Shown in pieces: positions 9,240 to 18,349 of a stretch of 64,000 nt of DNA (within the stretch, counting starts at the first letter, position 1; each line of letters begins with the position of its first letter). A program made the translations under genes and the position numbers. The notes below the pieces were generated by a model, which searched no databases, was not told the DNA's origin, and saw only the letters and a list, made by a program, of their open reading frames with translations. Source of the DNA: Paracoccaceae bacterium. GTDB lineage: Bacteria; Pseudomonadota; Alphaproteobacteria; Rhodobacterales; Rhodobacteraceae. The stretch covers positions 96,311-160,310 of the forward strand of contig JAKVCO010000008.1 of the NCBI GenBank assembly GCA_022448245.1. Direction: 5' to 3'.

Positions 9240-9683
9240 ATGATGACAGCTTCTGCAGCCGCCCCTTCAATCGAGCCATTCATGACCAAAGAACACAAAC
9301 CCAACGCCTTTTACCTTATCCTCTTCACCGGCTTCGCGATCCCCGTATCCATCGTCGCCATGGTTCAAGTCACGCTGCTGGGTATCCTGCTTGCCGGCTA
9401 CCTCGGCTACCTCTGGACGCGCCTCGCCGGCCTTCAACACGGCGCCCCTATCGAGCAGGCCGTCGACAAGCTGGCCCATCAAATGGGCCATGAGAATAAA
9501 CTACGCTCCTCTGGCAACTCGAGCTTTGACGCCTACCGCGAAGATCTGCTGAGCCGTCTCGAGGAAGAGCAGAAGAGCTTTGAGGGTTTCCTGGAGCGCC
9601 TCCGTGACGCCAAGGACAAGACCGAGTTCGACGACTTCATGGACAAGCGCGCCAACGCCGCGCGGATGACGATCTCTCAATAA
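9240..9683 (+). CDS. DUF2852 family membrane protein (second copy)
   Basis: A 147-residue paralogue of the preceding gene. It opens with two adjacent ATG codons after CTAGGATAT. Two hydrophobic stretches (FYLILFTGFAIPVSIVAMVQ and the adjoining LLGILLAGYLGYLW) replace the single helix of the first copy. The C-terminal half repeats the pattern SGNSSFDAYREDLLSRLEEE and FLERLRDAKDKTEFDDFMDK almost residue for residue, so the cytoplasmic helical domain is the constrained part while the membrane part has diverged. The function is unknown. Confidence 0.83.
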   Translation: MMTASAAAPSIEPFMTKEHKPNAFYLILFTGFAIPVSIVAMVQVTLLGILLAGYLGYLWTRLAGLQHGAPIEQAVDKLAHQMGHENKLRSSGNSSFDAYREDLLSRLEEEQKSFEGFLERLRDAKDKTEFDDFMDKRANAARMTISQ

Positions 9684-9750
9684 CGTCCCCGGCCTCGGAC
9701 TTTGAAGTTTGGGGCCACCCCCTTCCCCGTACCTCTAAAAGAACGAGACC

Positions 9751-10206
9751 ATGACCCAAGCCGATCCCTACAGCCAATTGCCTGACCCCACGCGCCAAGC
9801 GGGTTTTTATGCGGGCGTCCCGGTGAAACGGTTCATCGCGTTCCTACTCGACCTGCTGATCATCTTTGTGATCTCGCTTGTTCCCGTGGTCGCGACGGTG
9901 GGTCTTGGGGCCTTCATCTTTCCGGTGATCTTCTTTGTGATCGGTTTCATTTACCGTGTTGTCACTTTGGCAAGCGGTTCCGCGACCTGGGGAATGCGCC
10001 TGATGGCCATCGAACTGCGCGGACTCGACGCCAGCCGTTTCAGCTTTGGCGATGCCTTCCTGCACACGCTGGCCTTCTATATCTCGTTGGGTGTTTTCCC
10101 GGTGCAGATCATCTCCATCGTGCTCATGTTGACAACCTCGCGTGGTCAGGGCCTGACAGATATGCTCTTTGGCACAGTGGCGCTTAATCGGCGCGCCACA
10201 GCCTAA
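9751..10206 (+). CDS. RDD family membrane protein
   Basis: A 151-residue RDD-type protein. The name-giving Arg/Asp positions appear as KRFIAFLLDLLIIF near residue 26, followed by a second helix (GLGAFIFPVIFFVIGFIYRV), the conserved turn SGSATWGMRLMAIELRG, and a third hydrophobic segment (HTLAFYISLGVFPVQIISIV) ending with TSRGQGLTDMLFGTVAL. RDD proteins are small integral membrane proteins, some implicated in ion or compatible-solute movement, but most are uncharacterised. The gene follows the DUF2852 pair by 67 bases and may belong to the same transcription unit. Confidence 0.88.
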   Translation: MTQADPYSQLPDPTRQAGFYAGVPVKRFIAFLLDLLIIFVISLVPVVATVGLGAFIFPVIFFVIGFIYRVVTLASGSATWGMRLMAIELRGLDASRFSFGDAFLHTLAFYISLGVFPVQIISIVLMLTTSRGQGLTDMLFGTVALNRRATA

Positions 10207-10310
10207 GAACTTTGCCGCCGCGCGGCTAACCAACTGTTTGCAATTTGATCTTTATCCTTGCGCTGTCGGGGGGCATTGTTAGGCTTTCAGTAAGCTTTAC
10301 GTAAAGAACC

Positions 10311-11147
10311 ATGCGCCACTCACTGCCTCTTGCGCCGCAATTCTATGTGACGGCTCCTCAACCCTGCCCTTACCTTGAGGGTCGGATGGAGAGGAAATTG
10401 TTCACTGCGCTGCAGGGGGACACAGCTGAGACGCTGAACGATAGCCTCTCAAAACAAGGGTTTCGCCGCTCGCAGAACGTGCTTTACCGGCCGTCTTGCG
10501 CGGATTGTGCGGCCTGCCTGTCGGCGCGGATCAACGTCGCAAACTTCATCCCGACGAAGAGCCAGAAGCGCGTGATGAAGCGCAACGGGCACCTCAAGCG
10601 TCGCGCGACTGCCCCTTGGGCAACCGAAGAACAATTCGATCTTTTCCGCCGCTATCTCGATTCGCGTCATGCCGATGGCGGCATGGCGGACATGGATATC
10701 TTCGAATTCGCGGCCATGATCGAGGAAACGCCAATCCGGTCCCGTGTGGTGGAATACCACGATGCAAACGAGGGCGGAGGCGAAGATCTGACGGCGGTAT
10801 GCCTCACAGACGTGCTCGATGACGGCGTGTCGATGGTCTACTCCTTCTACGACCCAACGCTCGAGCGTCAGTCCGTGGGAACGCATATCATCCTCGATCA
10901 CATCGAGATCGCGCGCGAGGCGGGCCTGCCCTACGTCTACCTGGGCTACTGGGTGCCGGGCTCTGACAAGATGGGCTACAAGGCGCGCTTCTCGGGCCTT
11001 GAGGTCTATCGGGGCGGCGACTGGCAAACGTTGCGCGACACAGAAGAATACGCCGCGGATGTCGATCCACTGGCTGTCGAGCCAATTGCCGAGCAAGTAG
11101 CGCAGATCAGCTTGCCCGACGTCCGCGCGACCACGCGCATCAAGTAA
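10311..11147 (+). CDS. bpt: Aspartate/glutamate leucyltransferase (Bpt)
   Basis: Bpt transfers Leu from Leu-tRNA to proteins with N-terminal Asp or Glu, marking them for ClpS/ClpAP degradation in the bacterial N-degron pathway. The 278-residue protein starts [20 protein letters not shown] and contains the ATE N-terminal domain cysteines (QPCPYLEGR and [16 protein letters not shown]), then the GNAT-like C-terminal ATE domain with [10 protein letters not shown] and [20 protein letters not shown]. Length and order match the family. The VOC gene starts one base after its stop, so the two are cotranscribed. Confidence 0.95.
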   Translation: MRHSLPLAPQFYVTAPQPCPYLEGRMERKLFTALQGDTAETLNDSLSKQGFRRSQNVLYRPSCADCAACLSARINVANFIPTKSQKRVMKRNGHLKRRATAPWATEEQFDLFRRYLDSRHADGGMADMDIFEFAAMIEETPIRSRVVEYHDANEGGGEDLTAVCLTDVLDDGVSMVYSFYDPTLERQSVGTHIILDHIEIAREAGLPYVYLGYWVPGSDKMGYKARFSGLEVYRGGDWQTLRDTEEYAADVDPLAVEPIAEQVAQISLPDVRATTRIK

Positions 11148-11148
11148 G

Positions 11149-11535
11149 GTGACGACCCGGCTCCATGCCATCACCATCGTTGTGCCCGACTATGACGCGG
11201 GGATCGCATTCTATGCGGGCAACATGGAATTTGCTGTCACGGCAGACCACGATCTGGGCGGCGGCAAACGTTGGGTCCTCGTTCAGCCACCGGGCGGTGG
11301 CGCGCAGCTCCTCCTCGCGAAGGCCTCAGGTGCCGAACAGGAGGCCGCCATCGGCAACCAAACAGGCGGGCGCGTGGGCTTCTTCCTCTACAGCGATGAT
11401 TTCGATGCCGACCACGCCGCCATGGTCGCCGCAGGCGTGACCTTCGAAGAAGAGCCGCGCACGGAGAGCTATGGCAAAGTCGCCGTCTGGCGTGATCCCT
11501 TCGGCAACCGCTGGGACCTCCTGCAGCTCTTCTGA
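11149..11535 (+). CDS. VOC (glyoxalase/bleomycin-resistance fold) protein
   Basis: A 128-residue VOC-fold protein with the usual two beta-alpha-beta-beta-beta modules: HAITIVVPDYDAGIAFYAGN in the first and GRVGFFLYSDDFDADHAAMV in the second. Candidate metal ligands are the N-terminal His and the Glu in FEEEPRTESYGKVAVWRDPF. The start is a GTG one base after the bpt stop, the arrangement typical of coupled translation; no separate ribosome-binding site is obvious beyond bases at the end of bpt. VOC proteins range from lyases to dioxygenases, so the substrate is unknown. Confidence 0.86.
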   Translation: MTTRLHAITIVVPDYDAGIAFYAGNMEFAVTADHDLGGGKRWVLVQPPGGGAQLLLAKASGAEQEAAIGNQTGGRVGFFLYSDDFDADHAAMVAAGVTFEEEPRTESYGKVAVWRDPFGNRWDLLQLF

Positions 11536-11542
11536 ACGAAAA

Positions 11543-11563
11543 CCGGCCCCTCGAGGGGGCCGG
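11543..11563. terminator. Bidirectional hairpin terminator between the bpt-VOC and TRAP operons
   Basis: CCGGCCCC and GGGGCCGG form an 8-bp perfect stem with a 5-base loop, between two convergent genes. On the minus strand it is followed directly by TTTTC, fitting a rho-independent terminator for the TRAP operon; on the plus strand the T-run is absent. Confidence 0.65.
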
Positions 11564-11589
11564 CTTCAATGTCTGCAATGTTGCGGGGC

Positions 11590-13959
11590 TTATCTGCCGA
11601 TCAGATCCGGCACGATGGTCACGATGCCCGGCACGAAGGCCAGAAGCGCCAGACCAACCACCTGAATGATCACGAATGGAATGATCCCGCGATAGATGTG
11701 GCCTGTCGTGACCTCCTTTGGTGCCACGCCGCGCAGGTAAAAGAGCGCGAAGCCAAACGGCGGTGTGAGGAACGAGGTTTGCAGGTTCACCGCGATCATG
11801 ATCGTCACCCACTTCGGATCGAGCGATCCGCCGTAGATCACGGGGCCCACGATCGGCACCACAATGTAGATGATCTCCAGGAAGTCGAGGACGAAGCCCA
11901 AGACGAACATGATCAGCATCACGATGAGGAACACGCGCCATTCCTGGTCAAAGCTGCGCAAGTAATCCTGAATGTAGTGCTCACCGCCGAAGGAGATCAC
12001 CACGAGGTTCAGAAGCTGCGAGGCGATGAGGATGGTGAAGACCATACTCGTAACTTTCGCCGTCTCTCGCACAACAGGGCTAAGCACCCCGCCGGAAAAA
12101 AGCACCCAGCACGCATAGAGCAGACCGAACATGGAGAAGAGATACGTCGCCTGTGCAAAGACATAGGCGATGCGGTTTTCCACGAGGACCAGTTCCTGCC
12201 CAAGCCGCAGATCGAAGTTCACGCCGATGAGCAGCATGATCACAAGCGAGAAGGACGCGCCAAGGATTATCTTGGGGCTCTGATGGTTGTCGTTCAGCTT
12301 GCGGTAAGCCGCGAGCATGATGGCCCCTGCAGCACCCAGTGCCGCGGCGGGCGTTGGGTTGGTGATGCCGCCGAGGATGGAGCCCAGCACCGCCACGATC
12401 AGAACGAGCGGCGGGAAGACCACGCGAATGAGCTCGTTCTCTGCCAGTCGCATCACCCCTTCCCGCGCGCCATAGAGTGCCAGGAGCAACGGGATGGCGA
12501 GGATTACAAGGCGAGGACCGGCAGTCATATCAGCGGGCATCAAAACGGCATCCACGATAAATGCCAGCGCCACACCGCCAAGGCCAATAGCCAGCGGCGT
12601 GAAGTCCTTCGAGGGTGCAACACCGCGTGCCGTCGTCAGGATTAGGCCTAGGAGCACAAGAGCCGTGGCCAGACCGCCGCCGATTGGGGCGGCGTTGGCG
12701 ATCTTGAGCTCACGCGCTTCAACCAGCTCTTCCGCTGTCAATTCGCGGCTGTCTTGGATCCCGCCGGCGTCGTCAATGGCCGCCTGCTCGGCGACCGCCG
12801 TGTCCCAGGCCTCTTGACCGTGCAGCTCAATCATCGCGGCCTGACAAGCGTCCGAGACATTCGTGCGCAGCGATGCGCCTTCTTGCAGCTCGGTGCGCGA
12901 GGAGACGGTAATGTCTTGGCTCCCGATGACCCCAATCTGTCCGAGCACCACGAGACCACCGATCAAAGCGATAGGCGCGGCAAGGAACCAGGAGAGCTTT
13001 TCGTTGCGCGTCGTCACCTCGCCACTGCCACCACCCATCTGTACGGCAGGGGCCTTGGAGGGGTTCAAGAGTGCGTAAACGAACGCATAGCCCGCGTAGA
13101 GACCCGCAAGTAGGATGCCTGGCAGAAGTGCCGCCTGGAAAAGCGTACCCACAGAGACAACCGCCGGTTCGCCCAGATAGGTAAGCGCGTCGGTGCAGCC
13201 CATAGACTGCGCACGGTCTTCCTGCGCGCGGCTGTAGAGGTCACCCGCGAGCGTGCCGAGAAGAACGATCACAATTGAGGGCGGGATGATCTGCCCCAGC
13301 GTACCGGAGGCCGCGATGACACCCGTGGAGAGCTGAGGAGAGTAGCCGTTACGAAGCATCGTCGGCAGCGACAGGAGGCCCATGGTCACAACTGTCGCAC
13401 CCACGATCCCGGTGGATGCCGCAAGAAACGCACCCACAACCACAACCGACACGGCGAGACCGCCCGGAAGCGGGCCAAAGACCTTCGCCATCGTGGTCAG
13501 CAGGTCGTTCGCGATCTTCGAACGCTCAAGCGTGATGCCCATAAGAACAAACATCAGAACCGCGAGTAGCGTCTCGATCGACTGGCCCGCGAGCACGCGC
13601 TCGTTGATCCGGTTCACGAGGAACGACACGTTGCGATCAAGCGCAGTTTCCCAGCCGGAGACGAACACAGGCTCTGCGATCCGCGGCAATTCCGGGTATC
13701 GGAAGACAGATATGCTTTCCCGCGCGATGCCATCGTTGACGAGGGCGAAATACTCCGTCGTCGTCTTGTCGATGGCTTGGTGCACGAGAAGGCGCGATCC
13801 GTCTTCATACACAATGCTGTCGAGCACAGCGATGATCCCGAATGAGATCACGGCAGAGCCCGCGATGGCAAAGGCCACCGGGAAGCCCGAAAGGATCGCT
13901 CCGAAGAGCGTCAGGAATACGATGAGAAGGCCGACCTCGACGCCGTCTAGTCCAAACAT
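11590..13959 (-). CDS. TRAP transporter large permease subunit (DctM), long form
   Basis: This is the ion-coupled membrane channel of a tripartite TRAP importer. Family segments visible include LFGAILSGFPVAFAIAGSAV at the N-terminus, VGAFLAASTGIVGATVVTMG and GTLGQIIPPSIVIVLLG (the DctM proline motif), and LQTSFLTPPFGFALFYL near the end. At 789 residues it is far longer than classical DctM (about 430) and fits the FcbT3-like long form. The extra length is an N-proximal extracytoplasmic loop and a soluble insert rich in Ala/Glu (around AAIDDAGGIQDSRELTAEEL) between the two transport repeats. It starts 12 bases after the DctQ stop in the same operon. Confidence 0.92.
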   Translation of the reverse strand: MFGLDGVEVGLLIVFLTLFGAILSGFPVAFAIAGSAVISFGIIAVLDSIVYEDGSRLLVHQAIDKTTTEYFALVNDGIARESISVFRYPELPRIAEPVFVSGWETALDRNVSFLVNRINERVLAGQSIETLLAVLMFVLMGITLERSKIANDLLTTMAKVFGPLPGGLAVSVVVVGAFLAASTGIVGATVVTMGLLSLPTMLRNGYSPQLSTGVIAASGTLGQIIPPSIVIVLLGTLAGDLYSRAQEDRAQSMGCTDALTYLGEPAVVSVGTLFQAALLPGILLAGLYAGYAFVYALLNPSKAPAVQMGGGSGEVTTRNEKLSWFLAAPIALIGGLVVLGQIGVIGSQDITVSSRTELQEGASLRTNVSDACQAAMIELHGQEAWDTAVAEQAAIDDAGGIQDSRELTAEELVEARELKIANAAPIGGGLATALVLLGLILTTARGVAPSKDFTPLAIGLGGVALAFIVDAVLMPADMTAGPRLVILAIPLLLALYGAREGVMRLAENELIRVVFPPLVLIVAVLGSILGGITNPTPAAALGAAGAIMLAAYRKLNDNHQSPKIILGASFSLVIMLLIGVNFDLRLGQELVLVENRIAYVFAQATYLFSMFGLLYACWVLFSGGVLSPVVRETAKVTSMVFTILIASQLLNLVVISFGGEHYIQDYLRSFDQEWRVFLIVMLIMFVLGFVLDFLEIIYIVVPIVGPVIYGGSLDPKWVTIMIAVNLQTSFLTPPFGFALFYLRGVAPKEVTTGHIYRGIIPFVIIQVVGLALLAFVPGIVTIVPDLIGR

Positions 13960-13971
13960 TTGCCCTGCCCC

Positions 13972-14865
13972 TTAGTGAATTTCTGCGGCGAGCTCGGCTT
14001 CTTCGTCGCCAAGCTTGTCTTTGTCGAGATATTTGCCTTCGCTCTCTTCGCCCTCTTTGAACTCGAGGTAAGAGCGATAGAAGAACGCAACCGCCTGCAG
14101 GAAGATCATGCCGATGAGCACGACAAGCAGGACTTTGAAGAGGAAGTAGGCGTTAAAGCCGTTGGGACTGAAGCCGATCGTCTCCACGTTCCATTTGAAG
14201 GCGCGGGATTTGGCATCAACGAGCCGCTGGAGCGTATCGGAGGCCGACACCTTGGGCGTCACCAGGTGGCGCCACATGAAGTACCACGAATACATCCAGG
14301 CGAGTACCGCGAACGGGATCATAAGGAACAGCGACCCAAACATGTCGATGATGCGCTTGGTGCGGTAGCTCACCGCCGAATAGACGAGGTCAACGCGCAC
14401 ATGGCCGCCCTGAACGAATGTGTAGGTGCAACACAGGCATACGATGATGGCGTTAAAGAGTTTAAGTTCCTCAGCGTACCAGCTGATATCCTTGGAAAAA
14501 GCGACGCCAGCGCCGAAGGTGATCTGCGCCTCAAGAAAGATCCGTTGGATCACCACGATGACCACCTGTTGTAGCACCATCAGCAAGCCTGCCCAGGCTG
14601 CGAAGCGGCCCACGGTGTTGGCAATGCCCTCGGCGCCACGGACGAAGGCCCACATGAAACTGTTCTTCCAAAGGCCAATGGCCGTCACGATCAGGAAGAC
14701 CGCCAAAACGGCAAAGAAAAACTCTTGGGACCCACCATAGTAGATAAAGCGCATGACAGCTTTGGGATCGCCCCAGTTCAGCCAGGTCATCGGGTGGGTT
14801 ATGGCGTAAAGAAGGTTGTAGAACCCCATGCCGAGGTTCGTGATGAACCAGCTGAGTGCTTCCAT
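13972..14865 (-). CDS. TRAP transporter small permease subunit (DctQ), long form
   Basis: The small membrane subunit of the TRAP system, 297 residues from MEALSWFITNLGMGF; AGGGGGA lies 8 bases upstream of this ATG, which is preferred to one eight codons earlier. Four or more membrane segments are seen, including EFFFAVLAVFLIVTAIGLW, WAGLLMVLQQVVIVVIQ and MFGSLFLMIPFAVLAWMYSW. The segment GGHVRVDLVYS is the DctQ signature. It is longer than typical DctQ (about 170-230), as expected for partners of long DctM proteins. The C-terminal tail is acidic (EFKEGEESEGKYLDKDKLGD). It lies between the binding-protein and DctM genes. Confidence 0.9.
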   Translation of the reverse strand: MEALSWFITNLGMGFYNLLYAITHPMTWLNWGDPKAVMRFIYYGGSQEFFFAVLAVFLIVTAIGLWKNSFMWAFVRGAEGIANTVGRFAAWAGLLMVLQQVVIVVIQRIFLEAQITFGAGVAFSKDISWYAEELKLFNAIIVCLCCTYTFVQGGHVRVDLVYSAVSYRTKRIIDMFGSLFLMIPFAVLAWMYSWYFMWRHLVTPKVSASDTLQRLVDAKSRAFKWNVETIGFSPNGFNAYFLFKVLLVVLIGMIFLQAVAFFYRSYLEFKEGEESEGKYLDKDKLGDEEAELAAEIH

Positions 14866-14971
14866 TTTTGTATTCCCCCTGCCGACCATTAATGAGGAAG
14901 GTGGCCGGTCTTTGAGCTTTTGCGGAAGGCCCCAAGGCGCGAGACTTGCGGAAAGGCTCAGACGTTATGGT

Positions 14972-15000
14972 GGTCCCGGGCAGCAGCGCAGCCCGGGACC
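14972..15000 (-). promoter_or_regulatory. Intercistronic hairpin between TRAP binding-protein and permease genes
   Basis: GGTCCCGGGC and GCCCGGGACC are perfect 10-base arms around a 9-base loop, just after the stop of the binding-protein gene and before dctQ. There is no T-run downstream. Such hairpins usually stabilise the upstream mRNA or attenuate, giving more binding protein than permease. Confidence 0.6.
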
Positions 15001-15009
15001 GAAGGTCGA

Positions 15010-16092
15010 TTACAGGTTTGCCAGCACGCGGTTACGCTGTGCAACGAACTCGCCGTCGGACTTGAGGATCCAGTCGGAGCTCTTTGCGAGCGATGCGTCG
15101 AAGGAGTTGCGGATCTTGGCATAGAGCTCGTCGCCCATGTTCTCGTCCAGAACTTCCTTGGAAGCCGCACCGAATGCGTCCCAAACGTCGTCGCCAAACT
15201 GCAGCGTCTGCACGCCCTGCGCCTGCAGGCGAGCCAGTGCGCCACCGTTGTTGGCGAGGGTGTTGGACAGCTGCCAATGCGTCGTCGCTTTGGTTGCGTT
15301 GTCGATGATTGCCTGGTGCTTCGGCTCGAGGCTTTCCCACACGTCGAGGTTCATGCCGCAAGCAAGACCGGAGCCCGGCTCGTGGAAACCAGCGGTGTAG
15401 TAGACTTTCGCAACTTCCTGGAAGCCGGCGCGCTCGTCTGCGAACGGGCCAACCCACTCGAGGCCGTCGAGGGCACCGGAAGACAGAGCCTGGTACAGTT
15501 CGCCGCCCGGGATGTTCTGGACGGAGACGCCGAGCTTGCCGAGAACCTGGCCGCCGAGGCCTGGCATACGGAAGCGGAGACCTGCGAGGTCTTCTGCGGA
15601 GTTGATCTCCTTGCGGAACCAGCCACCGGACTGGGAACCGGAGTTGCCCGCGAGGAAGGACTTGAGGCCAAAGATGGAACCCAGCTCGTCGTGCAGCTCC
15701 TGGCCGCCGTCGTTGTAGTACCAGTTGGTCAGTTCCTGCGCGGTCGCGCCGAAAGGCACGGCCGTGAAGAACGCGTAGCCTGGGTGCTGACCGATGAAGT
15801 AGTAGTCAGCGGAGTGATACAGGTCTGCCTGGCCCGAGGACACAGCGTCAAAGACCTCGAATGCGCCGACGAGTTCGCCCGGAGCTTTCTTTTCGATCAC
15901 CAGCTCGCCGCCAGACATCGCGTTGACGGCTTCGTTGAAGTAGGTTGCGGCATCATCCAGCACCGCGAAGCCGCGGGGCCAGGACGTCACCATCGTCAGC
16001 GTGCGGGCGTGACCGCCAGCAATAGCCGGAGCCGCCAGGGCTGCGGTTGCGCCACCGAGGGCAGACGTTTTGAGAAATGAACGACGATCCAT
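15010..16092 (-). CDS. TRAP transporter periplasmic substrate-binding protein (TakP/FcbT1-like)
   Basis: The periplasmic receptor of the TRAP system, 360 residues. The start MDRRSFLKTSALGGATAALA carries a twin-arginine export signal (RRSFLK) ending in an AxA-type site (APAIAGG); GGGAGGAA is 6 bases upstream. The DctP fold is visible, with the diagnostic segments GGWFRKEINSAEDLAGLRFR (conserved Arg binding the substrate carboxylate) and ALSSGALDGLEWVGPFAD. These resemble TakP and the lactate- or chlorobenzoate-type receptors, so a 2-oxo or hydroxy acid anion is the likely ligand; this is inference. It is the first gene of the operon, divergent from a two-component system. Confidence 0.92.
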   Translation of the reverse strand: MDRRSFLKTSALGGATAALAAPAIAGGHARTLTMVTSWPRGFAVLDDAATYFNEAVNAMSGGELVIEKKAPGELVGAFEVFDAVSSGQADLYHSADYYFIGQHPGYAFFTAVPFGATAQELTNWYYNDGGQELHDELGSIFGLKSFLAGNSGSQSGGWFRKEINSAEDLAGLRFRMPGLGGQVLGKLGVSVQNIPGGELYQALSSGALDGLEWVGPFADERAGFQEVAKVYYTAGFHEPGSGLACGMNLDVWESLEPKHQAIIDNATKATTHWQLSNTLANNGGALARLQAQGVQTLQFGDDVWDAFGAASKEVLDENMGDELYAKIRNSFDASLAKSSDWILKSDGEFVAQRNRVLANL

Positions 16093-16200
16093 AGAGTTCC
16101 TCCCGTAGAAACCACGCGCGGTCATAGGCGACCCGCCCGCAGCCGATCGTTGCAAGTGGTTCGACCCTAGCGATGTGCCGTTGCGTCACAATACCCATCA

Positions 16201-16218
16201 CTACGTAGATACGTCGTA
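16201..16218. promoter_or_regulatory. TACGTA-type repeat between TRAP operon and two-component genes
   Basis: CTACGTAG is an 8-base palindrome, followed after one base by TACGTCGTA. This sits in the divergent intergenic region between the binding-protein start (16092) and the kinase gene (16257). Response regulators of the NarL/LuxR class bind short inverted repeats, so this is a candidate operator for the adjacent regulator. The assignment is inferred from position and symmetry only. Confidence 0.35.
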
Positions 16219-16256
16219 AAACCCGCCAAAAAGCGTCGAGCTTGGGTTGAATTTTC

Positions 16257-17720
16257 GTGGATTACCCGCCGATTGCGCCGCAGCGCGCCTTCGGGCAAAT
16301 ATATGAAATGGCGTCCACGCAGGGGATATTTAGGCTCTCTTACGCTCAGAAATTGGTATTTCTGGCAGCTGCCCCGCTCGTTCTGGCGGTGGCGCTGATG
16401 GGCGTGATCGTGACCGATCAATCCCGCCAGCTCGCCGAGCGCGAGATCGCAGCGCTCGAAGAGGAGCTTCTCGCCGCCAAGCAGGCGGAGCTGCAGAACT
16501 ATGTCACGCTGGCGCGGAACTCCTTCTTTTGGACCTACGGCAACCGGGCACCTGATGACCAAGAAGCCAAGGACCGTGTCACGCAGATCCTCTCCGCGAT
16601 GATCTACGGGGATGAAGGGTTCTATTTCGTCTATGACTACGACGGCACGATGATCGTCTCCCCCCGGCAGACCGATCTGATTGGCCACAACCTCAGCGGC
16701 CAGACCGACAGTGCGGGCACGCCGATCACCGACCTTCTCATTGATGTGGGCCGAACCGGTGCGGGCTATCACACCTTCCTTTGGCCCAAGCCCTCCACCG
16801 GCGAAGAGGCCGAGATGATCGCCTACGTCACGGCCCTGCCCTCGTGGCAATGGGTCATGGGCACGGGCATCTTCATCGATGATGTGCTCGAAACGGTGGC
16901 TGCCGCGCGTGCGGATATGGAGCAGCGGATTGACCGCACCTTCCTTCAGATCGGCGGCATCACGGCCTTGGCGCTGCTCCTCGTATTCCTCAGCGGCCTC
17001 TACATTACCATTCGCGAACGCCGCAAAGCGGATGTGAAGCTCAAAGACCTCACCCAGCGCATCTTTGACACGCAGGAAGAGGAACGTGGCCGCGTGGCGC
17101 GCGAGCTTCATGACGGGATCAGCCAGATCCTCGTGTCGGTGCGATATACGCTAGAAGCGGCGCGCAAACGCCTTGAACGCGGGGATGCCCGCGCCTCACA
17201 AAACATCGACAGCGGGATTGATGCCCTTGGCGGAGCGATCCAAGAGGTCCGGCGCATCAGCCGCGACCTGCGCCCAGGCGTGCTGGATGATCTGGGACTT
17301 GGTCCCGCGCTGAAAGCGCTCATCGAGGACTTTGGCCAGCGCAACAACATCGCCACCGAATTCTCCACCGTCGTCTTCCGCAACCGGCTCGACGAGGAAT
17401 CCAAGATCGCCCTATACCGCGTGGCTCAAGAGGCGCTGACGAATGTCGAACGGCATGCCGGCGCCTCGCAAGTGACCCTATCGCTTGAAGGCAACCGCCG
17501 GGGCGCCAAGATGTGCATCGCCGATGATGGCCGTGGGCTGACCGACCAGCGCAACGGCGATCCGCGTGCTGGCCTCGGGCTACGCAACATGCAAGAGCGC
17601 GTTGAGAAGCTAAATGGGACCCTGCGCGTCCTCAGTTCCCGCAAGGGGACAGTTATCGAAGCGCAGGTACCACTGAGCCATATGTTGCGGCCAGCGGCAC
17701 CAAAGGAGGGAGCAGCATGA
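16257..17720 (+). CDS. Cache-domain sensor histidine kinase, NarL/DegS class
   Basis: A 487-residue membrane kinase. Membrane helix 1 is near residues 28-50 (LVFLAAAPLVLAVALMGVIV) and helix 2 near 230-252. The periplasmic part between them is a single Cache-type domain (FYFVYDYDGTMIVSPRQTDL, then WQWVMGTGIFIDDV), which typically binds small organic acids. The cytoplasmic HisKA_3 domain has the phospho-acceptor His285 in ARELHDGISQ, and the HATPase has DDGRG and GLGLRNMQER. The start is uncertain: GTG at 16257 gives the longest form, and ATG at 16308 also works. Its stop overlaps the response-regulator start. Divergence from the TRAP operon suggests it senses the transported acid. Confidence 0.9.
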   Translation: MDYPPIAPQRAFGQIYEMASTQGIFRLSYAQKLVFLAAAPLVLAVALMGVIVTDQSRQLAEREIAALEEELLAAKQAELQNYVTLARNSFFWTYGNRAPDDQEAKDRVTQILSAMIYGDEGFYFVYDYDGTMIVSPRQTDLIGHNLSGQTDSAGTPITDLLIDVGRTGAGYHTFLWPKPSTGEEAEMIAYVTALPSWQWVMGTGIFIDDVLETVAAARADMEQRIDRTFLQIGGITALALLLVFLSGLYITIRERRKADVKLKDLTQRIFDTQEEERGRVARELHDGISQILVSVRYTLEAARKRLERGDARASQNIDSGIDALGGAIQEVRRISRDLRPGVLDDLGLGPALKALIEDFGQRNNIATEFSTVVFRNRLDEESKIALYRVAQEALTNVERHAGASQVTLSLEGNRRGAKMCIADDGRGLTDQRNGDPRAGLGLRNMQERVEKLNGTLRVLSSRKGTVIEAQVPLSHMLRPAAPKEGAA

Positions 17721-18349
17721 ATATTCGCGTCTTGATCGTTGATGATCACCCGATGGTCGCCGAAGGCATCGAAGCCATCCTTGAAAGCTATGACGACCTC
17801 GAAATTGTGGGCGTGCTCGGTACCGGTCGGGAAGCCGTGGACCAACTGGGCGCCCTCGCCCCGGATGTGATCCTGATGGACCTCAACATGCCCGATCTGA
17901 GCGGGCTCGCGGCCACCGAGATGATCCTCGAAAGTCGCCCCGATACCCGCATCCTGATCCTTTCTATGCACGACAGCCCCGAATATATCTCGACAGCGAT
18001 GAACCACGGCGCGCGGGGATATGTCCTCAAAGACGTCCCAACCGACGAGATCAAGCGGGCCATCGATGCGGTTATGGGTGGTGAGACTTATCTGTGCACC
18101 GGAGCCGAAGGCGCAATGGAGCCGAAGACGACGGACGGGCGCGAACCGCTAACCTCCCGCGAGCAGACAATCCTCTTGGAGCTCGCACAGGGAAAATCGA
18201 ACAAAGGCGTCGCAAACACGCTGGGGATTTCAGTCAGGACAGTCGAAACCCATCGCAAGAACATCAAGCGCAAGCTCGGCATCTCCTCCACAGCGGGGCT
18301 GACGCGCTACGCGATGGAACATGGCGTTTTGCAAGGAACTGGCCGCTAA
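17717..18349 (+). CDS. NarL/LuxR-type response regulator
   Basis: A 210-residue regulator with an N-terminal receiver domain (RVLIVDDHPMVAEGIEAIL, phospho-acceptor Asp55 in DVILMDLNMPD, conserved Thr/Ser and Lys in ILSMHDS and YVLKD) and a C-terminal LuxR-type helix-turn-helix (LTSREQTILLELAQGKSNK, then GISVRTVETHRKNIKRKL). ATGA overlap with the kinase gene and a strong AAAGGAGGG site show coupled translation. It should activate or repress when phosphorylated by the adjacent kinase. The TRAP operon is the obvious candidate target. Confidence 0.94.
   Translation: MNIRVLIVDDHPMVAEGIEAILESYDDLEIVGVLGTGREAVDQLGALAPDVILMDLNMPDLSGLAATEMILESRPDTRILILSMHDSPEYISTAMNHGARGYVLKDVPTDEIKRAIDAVMGGETYLCTGAEGAMEPKTTDGREPLTSREQTILLELAQGKSNKGVANTLGISVRTVETHRKNIKRKLGISSTAGLTRYAMEHGVLQGTGR

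Noticed and set aside
14920..16080. 386-codon plus-strand frame opposite the TRAP receptor gene
   Set aside because: Antisense shadow; Val/Gly/Arg-rich, no conserved motif; it would also cover the intercistronic hairpin.
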